DNA of 64,000 nucleotides from Tahibacter aquaticus (GTDB lineage Bacteria > Pseudomonadota > Gammaproteobacteria > Xanthomonadales > Rhodanobacteraceae). Below, piece after piece: positions 26,386 to 34,719 of the stretch. The notes beneath the pieces are model-generated. The model was given only the letters and a program-made list of their open reading frames with translations, searched no databases and was not told where the DNA came from. Numbering within the stretch: position 1 is the first letter of the stretch; the number at the start of each line of letters is the position of its first letter. Both the position numbers and the translations under genes were made by a program. The stretch covers positions 62,001 to 126,000 of the forward strand of contig NZ_SNZH01000020.1 in assembly GCF_004363655.1 (NCBI RefSeq), given 5' to 3'.

Positions 26386-27206
26386 GCCTGACGATCCGGC
26401 GCAGGGGTCGCAAGGCAGTGGTGCTGAAACCACGCCGTCTCCGGTGCACGATCCGTGGCCTCTACCCGTTCGTCCGGCGGCAGACCGAAGGCAGCGCGAA
26501 AGCCGGTGTCGGCGAGCAGGGCCGTCTCAAGCGCCAGCACGTCACGCTCGCTGCGATCGGTTGCCCTCAACGCAGGCTGCAGCGCGAGCAGCGGACGGCC
26601 CGGCTGTCCGCCGAGCACCAGAAGCCGATCGGCGAGGCGCAGCGCCTCGCGCGGGCTGTGCGTGATCATCAGCATCGTGCAGCCCAGGCGCAGGCATTCT
26701 CTCAGCAGCCATTGTTCGAGTTCATGCCGCAGTCCGATGTCAAGCGCCGCGAAGGGCTCGTCGAGCAGCAGCAGATCGGGTTCGATCGCCAGCGCCCGGG
26801 CCAGTGCGACGCGGCTTCGCATGCCCCCCGACAGGGCGGCGGGATAAAGTGCCAAGTCCGCGGCCGACAGGCCGAGCCGCGTGCCTAGCGCCGTCGCGGC
26901 AGCGCGGCGCTCGCGCCGTCTGACGCCGCGCGCCTTGAGCCCCAGCGCAATGTTATCGAGCGCGCTGCGCCAAGCCAGAAGTCGGGGTTCCTGGAACACC
27001 ATGCCCAAATTCTGCCAGCCGCGCTCGATTGTTCCCTCACCGATCTCGAGCAGACCGGCCGTCGCCTGCAGCAGGGTCGACTTGCCGCACCCCGAAGGCC
27101 CGAGCACCGCCAGAGACTCCCCTCGCTCCAGTGTCAGGTCCATCGGCGCCAGCGCGCGCCGCGCGCCGTAGCGGTGCCCGAAACCGCGAATTCGGAGCAG
27201 GCTCAC
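26379..27206 (-). CDS. ABC transporter ATP-binding protein (nitrate/sulfonate/taurine-type)
   Basis: A 275-residue ATPase: Walker A LGPSGCGKSTLL near residue 36, Q-loop VFQEPRLLAW, signature ALSGGMRSRVALARAL, Walker B LLLLDEPFAALD and switch histidine in MLMITHSPREALRLADR. Order and sequence resemble SsuB/TauB/NrtD. The C-terminal 60 residues beyond the ATPase fold have no evident domain. It overlaps the permease upstream by four bases and nnrS downstream by seven. Confidence 0.9.
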   Translation of the reverse strand: MSLLRIRGFGHRYGARRALAPMDLTLERGESLAVLGPSGCGKSTLLQATAGLLEIGEGTIERGWQNLGMVFQEPRLLAWRSALDNIALGLKARGVRRRERRAAATALGTRLGLSAADLALYPAALSGGMRSRVALARALAIEPDLLLLDEPFAALDIGLRHELEQWLLRECLRLGCTMLMITHSPREALRLADRLLVLGGQPGRPLLALQPALRATDRSERDVLALETALLADTGFRAAFGLPPDERVEATDRAPETAWFQHHCLATPAPDRQAC

Positions 27207-27988
27207 CGCGCCACCTCGCGCCAGCGTTCGAGTTCGCGCTTGACCGGTTCCAGCAGGCCGTACTCGACTAGCAGCAATGCCAGCAGGACACAGAGCACCC
27301 AGGCCAGCGCTGTCGTCATGTCAAGTTGCGTGCGCGCGTCGGCCAGTGCCGCGCCGATGCCGTCACTGCTGGTCAGGAGTTCGGCCATCACAGCCACTTT
27401 CCAGCTCGTGCCCAGCGCTGTAGTCGCTGCGGGGAACAACCAGGCGAGCAAGTGCGGCAGCTCCACTTCGATCACACGCGGGCGCCAGGACAGACCGAAT
27501 GCACGCGCCATCGCCGACAGTGCCGTATCACGGGTGAGCATGCCCTGGAGCGTGGCTCCGAATACCACGGGCAAAGCAGCCGCACAGACGGTGAACACCG
27601 GAGTGCCGTCGCCGCTGCCCAGCCACAGCAGCGCGAGCACCAGCCAGGCGATCGGCGGCATTCCCAGCAGCACCGTGACCAGCGGGCGTGCCAGCAGCGC
27701 GCCCGCTCGCGAAATTCCGGCCAGGACCCCGGCCGCGCAGCCGATGCCCAGCGCCAGGGCAAAACCCGCCAGCGCGCGGCGCGCTGTGACCAGGAACTCC
27801 GGCCATAGCACGCCGGCCTCCAGCAGCGAGTACAGGCGTGCGAATGCGTCCAGCGGCGCGGGCAGCAACAACGGCCCCAGCCGCTCGGCCGCGAGCTGCC
27901 ACCCCGCAACGAGCAGGGCAAGTCCAGCGGCGGCGCTCCATCCGCTCCAGAGCCAGGCGATCCAAGCACGCAAGAGCCGCAGGGTCAT
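27203..27988 (-). CDS. ABC transporter permease (nitrate/sulfonate/taurine-type)
   Basis: A 261-residue inner-membrane permease of the BPD_transp_1 family with about six helices. The EAA coupling loop is recognisable around VIEVELPHLLAWLFPAATTALG, and VTVLLGMPPIAWLVLALLWLGSG is the helix preceding it. It pairs with the ATPase and binding protein genes on either side with a 4-base overlap and a 3-base gap. Confidence 0.88.
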   Translation of the reverse strand: MTLRLLRAWIAWLWSGWSAAAGLALLVAGWQLAAERLGPLLLPAPLDAFARLYSLLEAGVLWPEFLVTARRALAGFALALGIGCAAGVLAGISRAGALLARPLVTVLLGMPPIAWLVLALLWLGSGDGTPVFTVCAAALPVVFGATLQGMLTRDTALSAMARAFGLSWRPRVIEVELPHLLAWLFPAATTALGTSWKVAVMAELLTSSDGIGAALADARTQLDMTTALAWVLCVLLALLLVEYGLLEPVKRELERWREVAR

Positions 27989-27991
27989 GGG

Positions 27992-28990
27992 CTAGCCACT
28001 ATAGAAGCCCGACTCGGGCAGCCGTCCGCCGATCAGTCCTGGTCGATGGGCGAGCAACCGGCCGAGGAACGCCTCGAGCTCGGGACGCGCCTGCGCGGCG
28101 TTCACCGCCTCCAGGCGACTGTGCCCCAGCGAGTCCGCGACGGCGGCCGCGTCCAACCGTCCGCTGCGCCGGGCCACGATCGCGCCGCAATCCTGCGGCG
28201 CCGCCATGCATTCGCCCAGCGCACGTGCATGAGCTTGCGCGAATTCGGCACACAACCCCCCGTCGTCGACGGCCGCACCCACGGCGACGATACCGGCCTG
28301 GGGCAGTCGTGCTGGTCCCAGGCCGGCGTCGGCCCAGGCCTGCTGCAGATCCAGCGTCCTGTACAGCTCGGGCGCGAACAGCGAAACAATGCCGCTGCGA
28401 CTACGCGCCAGCACCATCGATACAGCCGGTTCGGCCAGCAACGCGTGATCAAGGCGACGGCTCAGCAACAGCTGCACCGCATCGAGTGGCGAGGCCAAGT
28501 AGCGCAGGCGCAGCTCGCGACGTGCTTCGACACCCTGCGCCGCGGCAAGCTGAGTCAGCACGATCTCGGGCATATCGCCGCGAAACGGTACGCCCAGTTC
28601 CTCATCGCCCAGGTCGGCCAGCCGGTCCAGCGAGGGCCGGCGCGAGACCAGATAAAGCAGTCCCCAGGCACTGATGCATTGCAGTCGCAGCATCAGGCCG
28701 CGGTTGTACAAGGTGGCGGCTACGTTGCTGGGCATGGCGATGAAATCGGCACGCCCTTCCAGGGCGATCAGGCGCAACTCGTCGGGATCACGCCACGGCA
28801 GGAACTCGATGCGTTCGGCCAGCGACCCGAACTCAGCACGCTCGGCCATCCACAGTAGCGGAAACGAAACCGAGGCCCAGGGACCGGAAAGGCGCAGGAT
28901 CCGCGGCCGCAACTGGGCGCGCAGACTCGGAGGCGAGGCCAGGGCCGCGAGTGCGGCGGCAGACGCGTGCAGAAAGCGGCGGCGATGCAT
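27992..28990 (-). CDS. ABC transporter periplasmic substrate-binding protein, Tat-type signal
   Basis: A 332-residue SsuA/TauA/NrtA-like binding protein. The N-terminus MHRRRFLHASAAALAALA is a twin-arginine signal with an Ala-rich cleavage region, so it may be exported folded, possibly with a cofactor or metal. The fold is indicated by FPLLWMAERAEF, the LIALEGRADFIAMPSNVAA loop and LLSRRLDHALLAEPAVS. The ligand is unknown; nitrate, an organosulfonate, or a metal complex are candidates. It lies 21 bases downstream of the TonB receptor gene, implying that the receptor and importer act on the same compound. Confidence 0.82.
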   Translation of the reverse strand: MHRRRFLHASAAALAALASPPSLRAQLRPRILRLSGPWASVSFPLLWMAERAEFGSLAERIEFLPWRDPDELRLIALEGRADFIAMPSNVAATLYNRGLMLRLQCISAWGLLYLVSRRPSLDRLADLGDEELGVPFRGDMPEIVLTQLAAAQGVEARRELRLRYLASPLDAVQLLLSRRLDHALLAEPAVSMVLARSRSGIVSLFAPELYRTLDLQQAWADAGLGPARLPQAGIVAVGAAVDDGGLCAEFAQAHARALGECMAAPQDCGAIVARRSGRLDAAAVADSLGHSRLEAVNAAQARPELEAFLGRLLAHRPGLIGGRLPESGFYSG

Positions 28991-29011
28991 GGTGGACTCC
29001 GTGGAGGATTG

Positions 29012-31156
29012 TCAGAACCGCGCCAGCCAGCTGAGCTGCAGGCTGCGGCCGGGCGCCGGCGGTTCGGCGCCGGTGAGCCCGTCGGTGAGATGTTCGTGAT
29101 AGTTCCGGTCGGCAAGATTGCGCAGAGCCAGGTGCAGGCGATGCCCGTCACGCTGCCAGGTCAATTCGGCATCGGCGGTGACGAAGCCGGCGGTCGGGTC
29201 CTCGCTGCCGCGGGCGAACACACGGGCCACACGCTCCTGGCGCCGGACCGCGCGCGCCCGGAACTCTCCGTCGAGGCGCCCGCTGAGCAGGGTGCCGACG
29301 TGGCCGTCCCAGCCCAGGCTGAGTTCGTCAGCGGGCATCTGGAACAAGGGCTCGTCGAGATCTCGGTTGTGGCCTCGCAGGCGGCTGGCCTCCAGGCTCA
29401 GCCACTGCTCGGTAGCGACCTGCCGGCGCAAACTCAGTTCCATGCCGCTGATTCGCACGCGACCGAGATTGACCGTTTCCTTGCAGGCTCCGGCCTGGGC
29501 CGCGGGACAGGCATTGCTGCCGGATGGTCCCGACACGTCGCGGCCGGTGATGTAGTCGGTGATGCGGTTCTCGAACAGCGCCAGCCGGTACTGCAGGCCT
29601 TCCTGTTCGCCTTTTGCGCCGAGCTCGAACTGGGTGGACACCTCTGGCCGGATCTGCGGATTGCCGAGATAGTAGTAGCCGTCGCTGCGCGGCGAGGCCT
29701 CGAAGCGTTCACGCATCTCCCCGGCCCGGAAGCCGCGCGCCAGGCTGGCATACGGGTGCAGGCCCCGATGCAGGGGCCAGACCAGTCCCAGGTTGCCGGA
29801 AAATGCGCCGTCAGTGCGTGCCAGCGGCTGGCCCCGCCCGCCACCCGCGACCGTCGCAGCGCGCCCCTCGACCCGATCCCAGCGCAGCCCGCCGAGCAGT
29901 TGCAACGGCCCGAAGTCCATGTCGTCCTGCACGAACACGCCCGTCGACTCGATACGGCCGTCGACGAAGGGAGGGCTCGGCTGCAGCGCGAACGTGGGCG
30001 GCGCCGCGATCAGGCGCTCGGGACTGGCCTGCATGCGCCAGTACTGAATTCCCAGCAGACGGCGGTGTCCGGCATCGATCCAGCGATCGAGGCGCAAGTC
30101 GGCACCGTCGGAACGGAAACCGACCTGCGTTTGGCTCAGATCGCGCGCCGCCGTCGCCGCCAGCGGTCCGTTGATGCGGCCGAAAATCGCCCGTTGCATT
30201 TGCTGCCGGTAAAAGCGGAGATCCCAGTTCCAGCCTGCTGGGCCGGCCCCGGCGTGGGCCAGGCCGAGTTCGACAAGACGCCTCTCCTGCTCGGGCGAAT
30301 AAACCGTGGTGCTGCCAACCTGCGCGAGCGGGTGCGGCCTCGTTGATCCCGGATACGCGACGTCGAGATCGCGCTGCCCCTGCAGCGAAAGTCGCGCTTC
30401 GAGCGCATCGCCGAGGCGCTGGCGGAACTGGCCGATCAGCGCGCGACTACGATAGCCCGTGTCAGCCACGCGTCCCGAGGGGGCGAGATAGTCGTCCTGG
30501 TCGAGGCTGGCGCCGCCGAGGACGAGCGCGGAATCCGCGTCATGCCAGCGTGCCAGCGCAGACATGCCGATGCCGTGGCTCGCGCCGTCGAGCTGGCTCC
30601 CCAGCTCATAGCGCGGCGTTTCGTCGAAACGCGCCTGCGGCGTCAGCACGTTGACAACACCGCCTAGCGCTCCGCTGCCGTACAACACCGACGCCGGACC
30701 TTTCACGACTTCGACGCGTTCGGCCAGCCCCAGGCTCAGGAACGAAGCGATTGCGCCGGCCGGCTGGGCCGAATTCAGGCGCATGCCGTCGGCGAGGACC
30801 ACGACGCTCTCTTTCTTCAGTCCTCGCAGTACCGGGTTCTGACCCTGCGCCCCGTCGGCAGCGACGGCCAGACCGGCGCGGCCGCGCAGCAGATCGCCCA
30901 GGGTGCGATAGCCGTTTCCAGCGATTTCGTCGCGCCCGCTGACGATCACGGCCGCCGGCGTGGCAAGGTCGGCGGCGGCATATCCCTTGGCGCTGATCAC
31001 GACAGTGTCCAGGCAGGACAGCTCTTCCACCAGGCAGGCCTCTATCGCAGGCGCCGTTTCCGCCCAGACGGAATACGGACCGAGGCCGAGGGCAATGGAG
31101 ACAGCGAGCGCCAGCACGCGGGGCGGACGGCGGAGACGGACGGCGAGTGAACGCAT
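29012..31156 (-). CDS. TonB-dependent outer membrane receptor
   Basis: A 714-residue receptor: signal peptide through about residue 32, a plug domain from DTVVISAKG (TonB box region) with GQNPVLRGLKKESVVVLADG and VEVVKGPASVLYGSGALGGVVNVLTP, and a 22-strand barrel ending with the outer-membrane insertion signal RSLQLSWLARF. The general match is to metal or siderophore receptors, including copper-linked NosA-type proteins of denitrifiers. Immediately upstream lie a Fur-like box and an FNR-like box. First gene of a seven-gene leftward unit with the ABC importer and nnrS. Confidence 0.88.
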   Translation of the reverse strand: MRSLAVRLRRPPRVLALAVSIALGLGPYSVWAETAPAIEACLVEELSCLDTVVISAKGYAAADLATPAAVIVSGRDEIAGNGYRTLGDLLRGRAGLAVAADGAQGQNPVLRGLKKESVVVLADGMRLNSAQPAGAIASFLSLGLAERVEVVKGPASVLYGSGALGGVVNVLTPQARFDETPRYELGSQLDGASHGIGMSALARWHDADSALVLGGASLDQDDYLAPSGRVADTGYRSRALIGQFRQRLGDALEARLSLQGQRDLDVAYPGSTRPHPLAQVGSTTVYSPEQERRLVELGLAHAGAGPAGWNWDLRFYRQQMQRAIFGRINGPLAATAARDLSQTQVGFRSDGADLRLDRWIDAGHRRLLGIQYWRMQASPERLIAAPPTFALQPSPPFVDGRIESTGVFVQDDMDFGPLQLLGGLRWDRVEGRAATVAGGGRGQPLARTDGAFSGNLGLVWPLHRGLHPYASLARGFRAGEMRERFEASPRSDGYYYLGNPQIRPEVSTQFELGAKGEQEGLQYRLALFENRITDYITGRDVSGPSGSNACPAAQAGACKETVNLGRVRISGMELSLRRQVATEQWLSLEASRLRGHNRDLDEPLFQMPADELSLGWDGHVGTLLSGRLDGEFRARAVRRQERVARVFARGSEDPTAGFVTADAELTWQRDGHRLHLALRNLADRNYHEHLTDGLTGAEPPAPGRSLQLSWLARF

Positions 31157-31196
31157 CGTGGGAAGTTCGGTAGTTGTGACGCCCTCATTGTTAGTT

Positions 31197-31214
31197 AATG
31201 CGAATCATTTTCAT
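31197..31214 (-). promoter_or_regulatory. Fur-like box upstream of the TonB receptor
   Basis: Read on the minus strand the site is ATGAAAATGATTCGCATT, close to the Fur consensus of alternating AATGAT-type hexamers. It lies 41-58 bases upstream of the receptor start and suggests iron-dependent repression. Confidence 0.6.
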
Positions 31215-31228
31215 CTGACCCAGGTCAA
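31215..31228. promoter_or_regulatory. FNR/DNR-like box next to the Fur box
   Basis: CTGAC-CCAG-GTCAA, symmetric TGAC/GTCA halves, abutting the Fur-like box with no gap, about 60 bases from the receptor start. The TGAC form favours a DNR/NNR-type nitric-oxide regulator or Anr. Confidence 0.6.
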
Positions 31229-31303
31229 GCAAGCCGCAGATGGCCGTCCTTTGCCGGCTTCCGGCGTCACGCCGATGCGCCGCGAAATCTCTGTGGCTTG
31301 CGG

Positions 31304-31317
31304 CTGACCTGGATCAG
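31304..31317. promoter_or_regulatory. FNR/Anr-like box upstream of ubiU
   Basis: CTGAC-CTGG-ATCAG, 58 bases before the ubiU start codon, a spacing compatible with class II activation after allowing a short leader. Confidence 0.6.
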
Positions 31318-31374
31318 GGCGCGATGGGGGTACTCAGAACGAGCATCTGACCTCCCCCGTCGCCGGATCCCCCC

Positions 31375-32373
31375 ATGCTGCTCGTATGCCCTGCCGGCAA
31401 CCTGCCCGGCTTAATTGCTGCCGTGGATGCCGGCGCAGACGCGGTCTATCTCGGTTTCCGTGACCAGACCAATGCGCGTGCATTCGCCGGGCTGAACTTC
31501 GGCGACGCGGATCTGAGGGCTGGTGTCGCCTATGCACAAGCCCGCGGTCGCAAGGTCTATGTCGCGCTCAATACTTACCCCGGCCCGTCGCGCGTCGCGC
31601 AGTGGCAGGGCGCCGTCGACCGTGCCGCCGAATTCGGCGCGGACGCAATCATCGCCGCCGATGCGGGGCTGCTCGCCTACGCCGCGCGCACGCATCCGCG
31701 ACTGGACCGTCACTTATCGGTGCAGGGCTCAGCCACGACGCAGGCAGCACTGAGCTGGTACCACGAACACTTCGGAATCAGCCGGGCGGTGCTACCGCGC
31801 GTACTGTCGGTGCAGCAGGTCGAGCGCATCTGCGAACAGTCTCCGGTGCCGCTGGAGGTTTTCGCGTTCGGCAGTCTATGCATCATGGTCGAAGGGCGCT
31901 GCCAGCTATCCAGTTATGTCACCGGACAATCGCCGAATCGCCACGGCGTCTGCTCACCGGCCAGTTTCGTGCGCTGGGAGGACCACGCCGACGGTAGCCG
32001 CACGGTGCGCCTCAACTCGGTGCTGCTGGACGTCTACGCCTCGGGCGAGGCGGCCGGCTACCCCACCGTCTGCAAAGGCCGCTTCGTGGTCGGCGGCGAG
32101 ACCTTCCACGCACTGGAGGAGCCGACCAGCTTGAACACGCTGTCGCTGCTTCCGCGGCTGCGCTCGGCCGGCGTTGCCGCCCTCAAGATCGAAGGTCGTC
32201 AGCGCAGTAGTGCCTACATCCGGACCGTGACGCGGGTCTGGCGCGAGGCTATCGATCGCCTGCGCCAGGACGCCGACCGCTGGCGCGAGCTGCCCGAGTG
32301 GAATGCGGCGCTGTCGGCCCACGCCGAAGGCCATCAGACCACGCTGGGTCCTTACCATCGCTCGTGGCACTGA
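31375..32373 (+). CDS. ubiU: Oxygen-independent ubiquinone hydroxylase subunit UbiU (U32 family)
   Basis: A 332-residue U32-family protein. Start MLLVCPAGNLPGLIAAVDAG and YLGFRDQTNARAFAGLNF are UbiU signatures. Cysteines that hold the 4Fe-4S cluster appear in CIMVEGRCQLSSYVTG, HGVCSPASFV and YPTVCKGRFV, four in the UbiU order. With UbiV it carries out the oxygen-independent ring hydroxylations of ubiquinone synthesis (known in E. coli and Pseudomonas), using prephenate as oxygen donor in E. coli. FNR-like site upstream; ubiV follows after four bases. Confidence 0.92.
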   Translation: MLLVCPAGNLPGLIAAVDAGADAVYLGFRDQTNARAFAGLNFGDADLRAGVAYAQARGRKVYVALNTYPGPSRVAQWQGAVDRAAEFGADAIIAADAGLLAYAARTHPRLDRHLSVQGSATTQAALSWYHEHFGISRAVLPRVLSVQQVERICEQSPVPLEVFAFGSLCIMVEGRCQLSSYVTGQSPNRHGVCSPASFVRWEDHADGSRTVRLNSVLLDVYASGEAAGYPTVCKGRFVVGGETFHALEEPTSLNTLSLLPRLRSAGVAALKIEGRQRSSAYIRTVTRVWREAIDRLRQDADRWRELPEWNAALSAHAEGHQTTLGPYHRSWH

Positions 32374-32377
32374 CGAG

Positions 32378-33253
32378 ATGCGACTGACCCTCGGGCCCCT
32401 GCAGTACTTCTGGCCGCGCCGGCAGGTGCTGGACTTTTATGCCGAAAGCCTCGACTGGCCGTTGGACGTGGTCTATCTCGGCGAGACCGTCTGCAGCAAG
32501 CGCCGCGAACTGAATCTGCGCGACTGGGTCGGACTGGCCGAGCAGCAGACTAAGGCGGGGCGCGAGGTTGTGCTCTCCTCGCTGGCCCTGATAGAGGCCG
32601 AATCCGAACTCGGCGCCCTGCGCCGGCTCGCCGGACTGGGCAACGTTCGCATCGAGGCCAACGACATCTCGGCCGTGCAGGTCTGCCGCCGGCACGGCGT
32701 GCCCTTCGTGGGCGGTCCGAGCCTCAATGTCTACAACCTCGAAACCCTACGCCTGCTGCAGGACGACGGGCTTTACCGGCTGGTGCTGAACGTCGAGATG
32801 GGATGCGAACTGGTGGCAGAGCTGCGCCAGGCCGCGGCCGCGGCCGGCTGCGATCTGCCTGAGCTCGAGCTGATCGCCTGGGGCCGTCTGCCGCTGTCTT
32901 ACTCGGCACGTTGCTTCACGGCGCGCGCGCTGGATCTCGCCAAGGATCAATGCGGATTCCGCTGCATCGAATACCCGGACGGGCTGCCGCTATCCACCCG
33001 CGAGGGCCGGCACTTCCTGACCATCAACGGCGTGCAGATGCAGGGTGCCGAGAACTGCGACCTGCTGCCGGAATGGACGGAGCTTGCCGCCGCCGGCATC
33101 GGGCTGCTGCGGCTGTACCCGCAGCAGCACGGCACTGCACAGGCAGTACGCCGCTTCGACGCTGTGCGCGGAGGGGCGGCAGTGCCACCGCGCGAGCCGG
33201 GCTGCACGGCCGGCTACTGGAGCGGCCTGCCGGGCATGCAGCCGCCACCATGA
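32378..33253 (+). CDS. ubiV: Oxygen-independent ubiquinone hydroxylase subunit UbiV (U32 family)
   Basis: A 291-residue partner of UbiU. Start MRLTLGPLQYFWPRRQVLDF and YLGETVCSKRRELNLRDW match UbiV; cluster cysteines occur in ETVC, YSARCFTAR and DQCGFRCIEYPDG. The last 35 residues are Gly/Pro-rich. The start at 32378 follows GACGAG; upstream in-frame ATGs overlap ubiU and are rejected. Required for quinone supply during nitrate respiration. Confidence 0.92.
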   Translation: MRLTLGPLQYFWPRRQVLDFYAESLDWPLDVVYLGETVCSKRRELNLRDWVGLAEQQTKAGREVVLSSLALIEAESELGALRRLAGLGNVRIEANDISAVQVCRRHGVPFVGGPSLNVYNLETLRLLQDDGLYRLVLNVEMGCELVAELRQAAAAAGCDLPELELIAWGRLPLSYSARCFTARALDLAKDQCGFRCIEYPDGLPLSTREGRHFLTINGVQMQGAENCDLLPEWTELAAAGIGLLRLYPQQHGTAQAVRRFDAVRGGAAVPPREPGCTAGYWSGLPGMQPPP

Positions 33254-33351
33254 GCACGGCTGCCGCATCGGAGCACGCGTTCGTCATTGCCCTGAGTCCG
33301 CAGCCGGCAAACGGGCCGGTCCCTTCCTCTTCCATCGGAACCAAGTCATGA
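33250..33351 (+). CDS. Possible coupling mini-ORF between ubiV and the next gene
   Basis: A 33-codon frame whose ATG overlaps the ubiV stop (ATGA, 33250-33253) and whose stop overlaps the ATG of the next gene (ATGA, 33348-33351). The peptide MSTAAASEHAFVIALS... has no recognisable motif. The chain of overlaps is the reason to list it; it may only carry ribosomes across to the following gene. Confidence 0.3.
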   Translation: MSTAAASEHAFVIALSPQPANGPVPSSSIGTKS

Positions 33352-33644
33352 GTCAAGACAAACTGGAACGCGTGCATTACGCCCTGGAACTACTCGACAC
33401 GGCACATGCCGCGCTGCTACGCCTGTGCCACCTGGATGCGCCGAAGTCGATCCTGCATACGTTGCGCACGGTCGACAGGGAGCGCGAACACCTGCTCGGC
33501 GCGCTCGGCCTCGGCGAACCCGATCTCGCGCGGGCCTGGATGAGCTGCGAGCCCCGAGCCGCGGAGACGGAAAGACCGGACCTCGGCCTTGGCGATAAGT
33601 CGTCTGCTCGCCGACCCTGCCTCGCGCCGGGTCGCCGGGTGTGA
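33348..33644 (+). CDS. Hypothetical helical protein downstream of ubiV
   Basis: A 98-residue protein, MSQDKLERVHYALELLDTAH at its start, with a helical first 60 residues containing HAALLRLCHLDAP and a repeated leucine pattern, and a basic, low-complexity C-terminus that may not be conserved. No recognised family. Its stop lies nine bases from the end of the convergent ubiT gene. Confidence 0.45.
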   Translation: MSQDKLERVHYALELLDTAHAALLRLCHLDAPKSILHTLRTVDREREHLLGALGLGEPDLARAWMSCEPRAAETERPDLGLGDKSSARRPCLAPGRRV

Positions 33645-33652
33645 CGCCGGTG

Positions 33653-34174
33653 CTATCCGTCGATCTCGCGGCTCGAGCGCGATGACGCACGTGCCCAGTC
33701 GGCAAACCGCGCCGCGCGGTTAAGAACAATGCGCAAAGGCAGCGGCACCTGCGCCCAGTCGAGCTGGTCGAGGAGATTGCGTGCGTTGAGGCCGAGTTCG
33801 GTGTCGCCGGTAAGCCCTAGCCGGCGCTGGAAAAACAGCGTGTCCGCGTCTTCGAGTCGGCTGGCCAGCAGCAGCAGATCCGTAAGCGTGCCCTGCACAC
33901 GCGCCTCAATTGCCGCATCTCCCTCGTCCGACGAGGCGATCCGGACATGACCGGCATTCACGCGCACGGCGAAGCGCAGTCCGAGATCGAGTACGTCGAT
34001 GCCCAGCACCCGCCCTTCCAGCGCGAGCAGTTCACCACGTTCCAGCGCGTCAGCCAGTACGGTAGCAGCGGCACGCTCGAAAACTTGCGCCAGCATCCGA
34101 CGGGGAACGAGTCGCATCGGGAGCGCCCAGCGCCGGGGCGGGGGCAGAAATCGCAACAGAGATGAAAAGGACAT
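33653..34174 (-). CDS. ubiT: Oxygen-independent ubiquinone synthesis accessory factor UbiT (SCP2 domain)
   Basis: A 173-residue SCP2/sterol-carrier-like protein matching E. coli UbiT in length. It begins MSFSSLLRFLPPPRRWALPMRLVPRRML, contains the SCP2 core LALEGRVLGIDVLDLGLRFAV and ends with QRRLGLTGDTELGLNARNLLDQLD and WAQVPLPLRI, the UbiT hallmark. It binds lipid and is needed with UbiU/UbiV for anaerobic quinone. Start at 34174 is chosen by homology; an in-frame start 114 bases earlier would include the FNR-like box. Convergent with ubiUV rather than in their operon. Confidence 0.87.
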   Translation of the reverse strand: MSFSSLLRFLPPPRRWALPMRLVPRRMLAQVFERAAATVLADALERGELLALEGRVLGIDVLDLGLRFAVRVNAGHVRIASSDEGDAAIEARVQGTLTDLLLLASRLEDADTLFFQRRLGLTGDTELGLNARNLLDQLDWAQVPLPLRIVLNRAARFADWARASSRSSREIDG

Positions 34175-34232
34175 TCGGTAGGTATCCGACAACGGCAGGT
34201 GACAAGACTGCCTTTCATCACCCTCCCCTGCT

Positions 34233-34246
34233 CTGATCCACATCAA
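34233..34246. promoter_or_regulatory. FNR/Anr-like box upstream of ubiT
   Basis: CTGAT-CCAC-ATCAA, one mismatch to consensus, 59 bases upstream of the ubiT start on the opposite strand. Good candidate for anaerobic activation. Confidence 0.7.
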
Positions 34247-34719
34247 TACGGCGGCGGGAAACGTGGGGGTGAGGCAACTTAAGGTCAAAAATCGATCTTA
34301 AATATCTGTCCAGCCGCGGATCTCCTAGAGAAAATGCGTTGACCAAAATGGAATCAGGCATTCGTGTAGCGCCGACTACACGTAAAGAATCGCAGTACCG
34401 TCGCCTCCGGATTCCGCTGCCTACACGGACCAGCATCGACGCCGATAGGGTCTGGTAGTAATCGAACAGGGAGATACAGTTGCGTCTCAAGAAGGAACGA
34501 ATTGTGCCTGTAGTCGAACGTGACTGGCCTCGCGCCGTCCCTCCGTCTTGGTTGGGCGACAGCGAGCCCGTGGCTCGAATCACCGAGAGGAAATCGGCGC
34601 TTTGTCACATGGAATACATATCCCTCAAGCAGGTGTGTCACGGGCTCCATGGCTGCCGTTTCACGGAAGGTGAAATCGGGGTCGTGACCGGATTGAGTGC
34701 AAATTAGGACATAGCGCGC
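34247..34719. other. Intergenic stretch with no supported gene
   Basis: About 470 bases with short open frames on both strands but no recognisable protein family, ribosome binding site or RNA. Base composition falls below that of the flanking respiratory genes, which fits a boundary between core and accessory DNA. Confidence 0.4.

Noticed and set aside
34354-34707. Two opposite open frames of 75-98 codons
   Set aside because: Neither has recognisable sequence or translation signals; they overlap each other.
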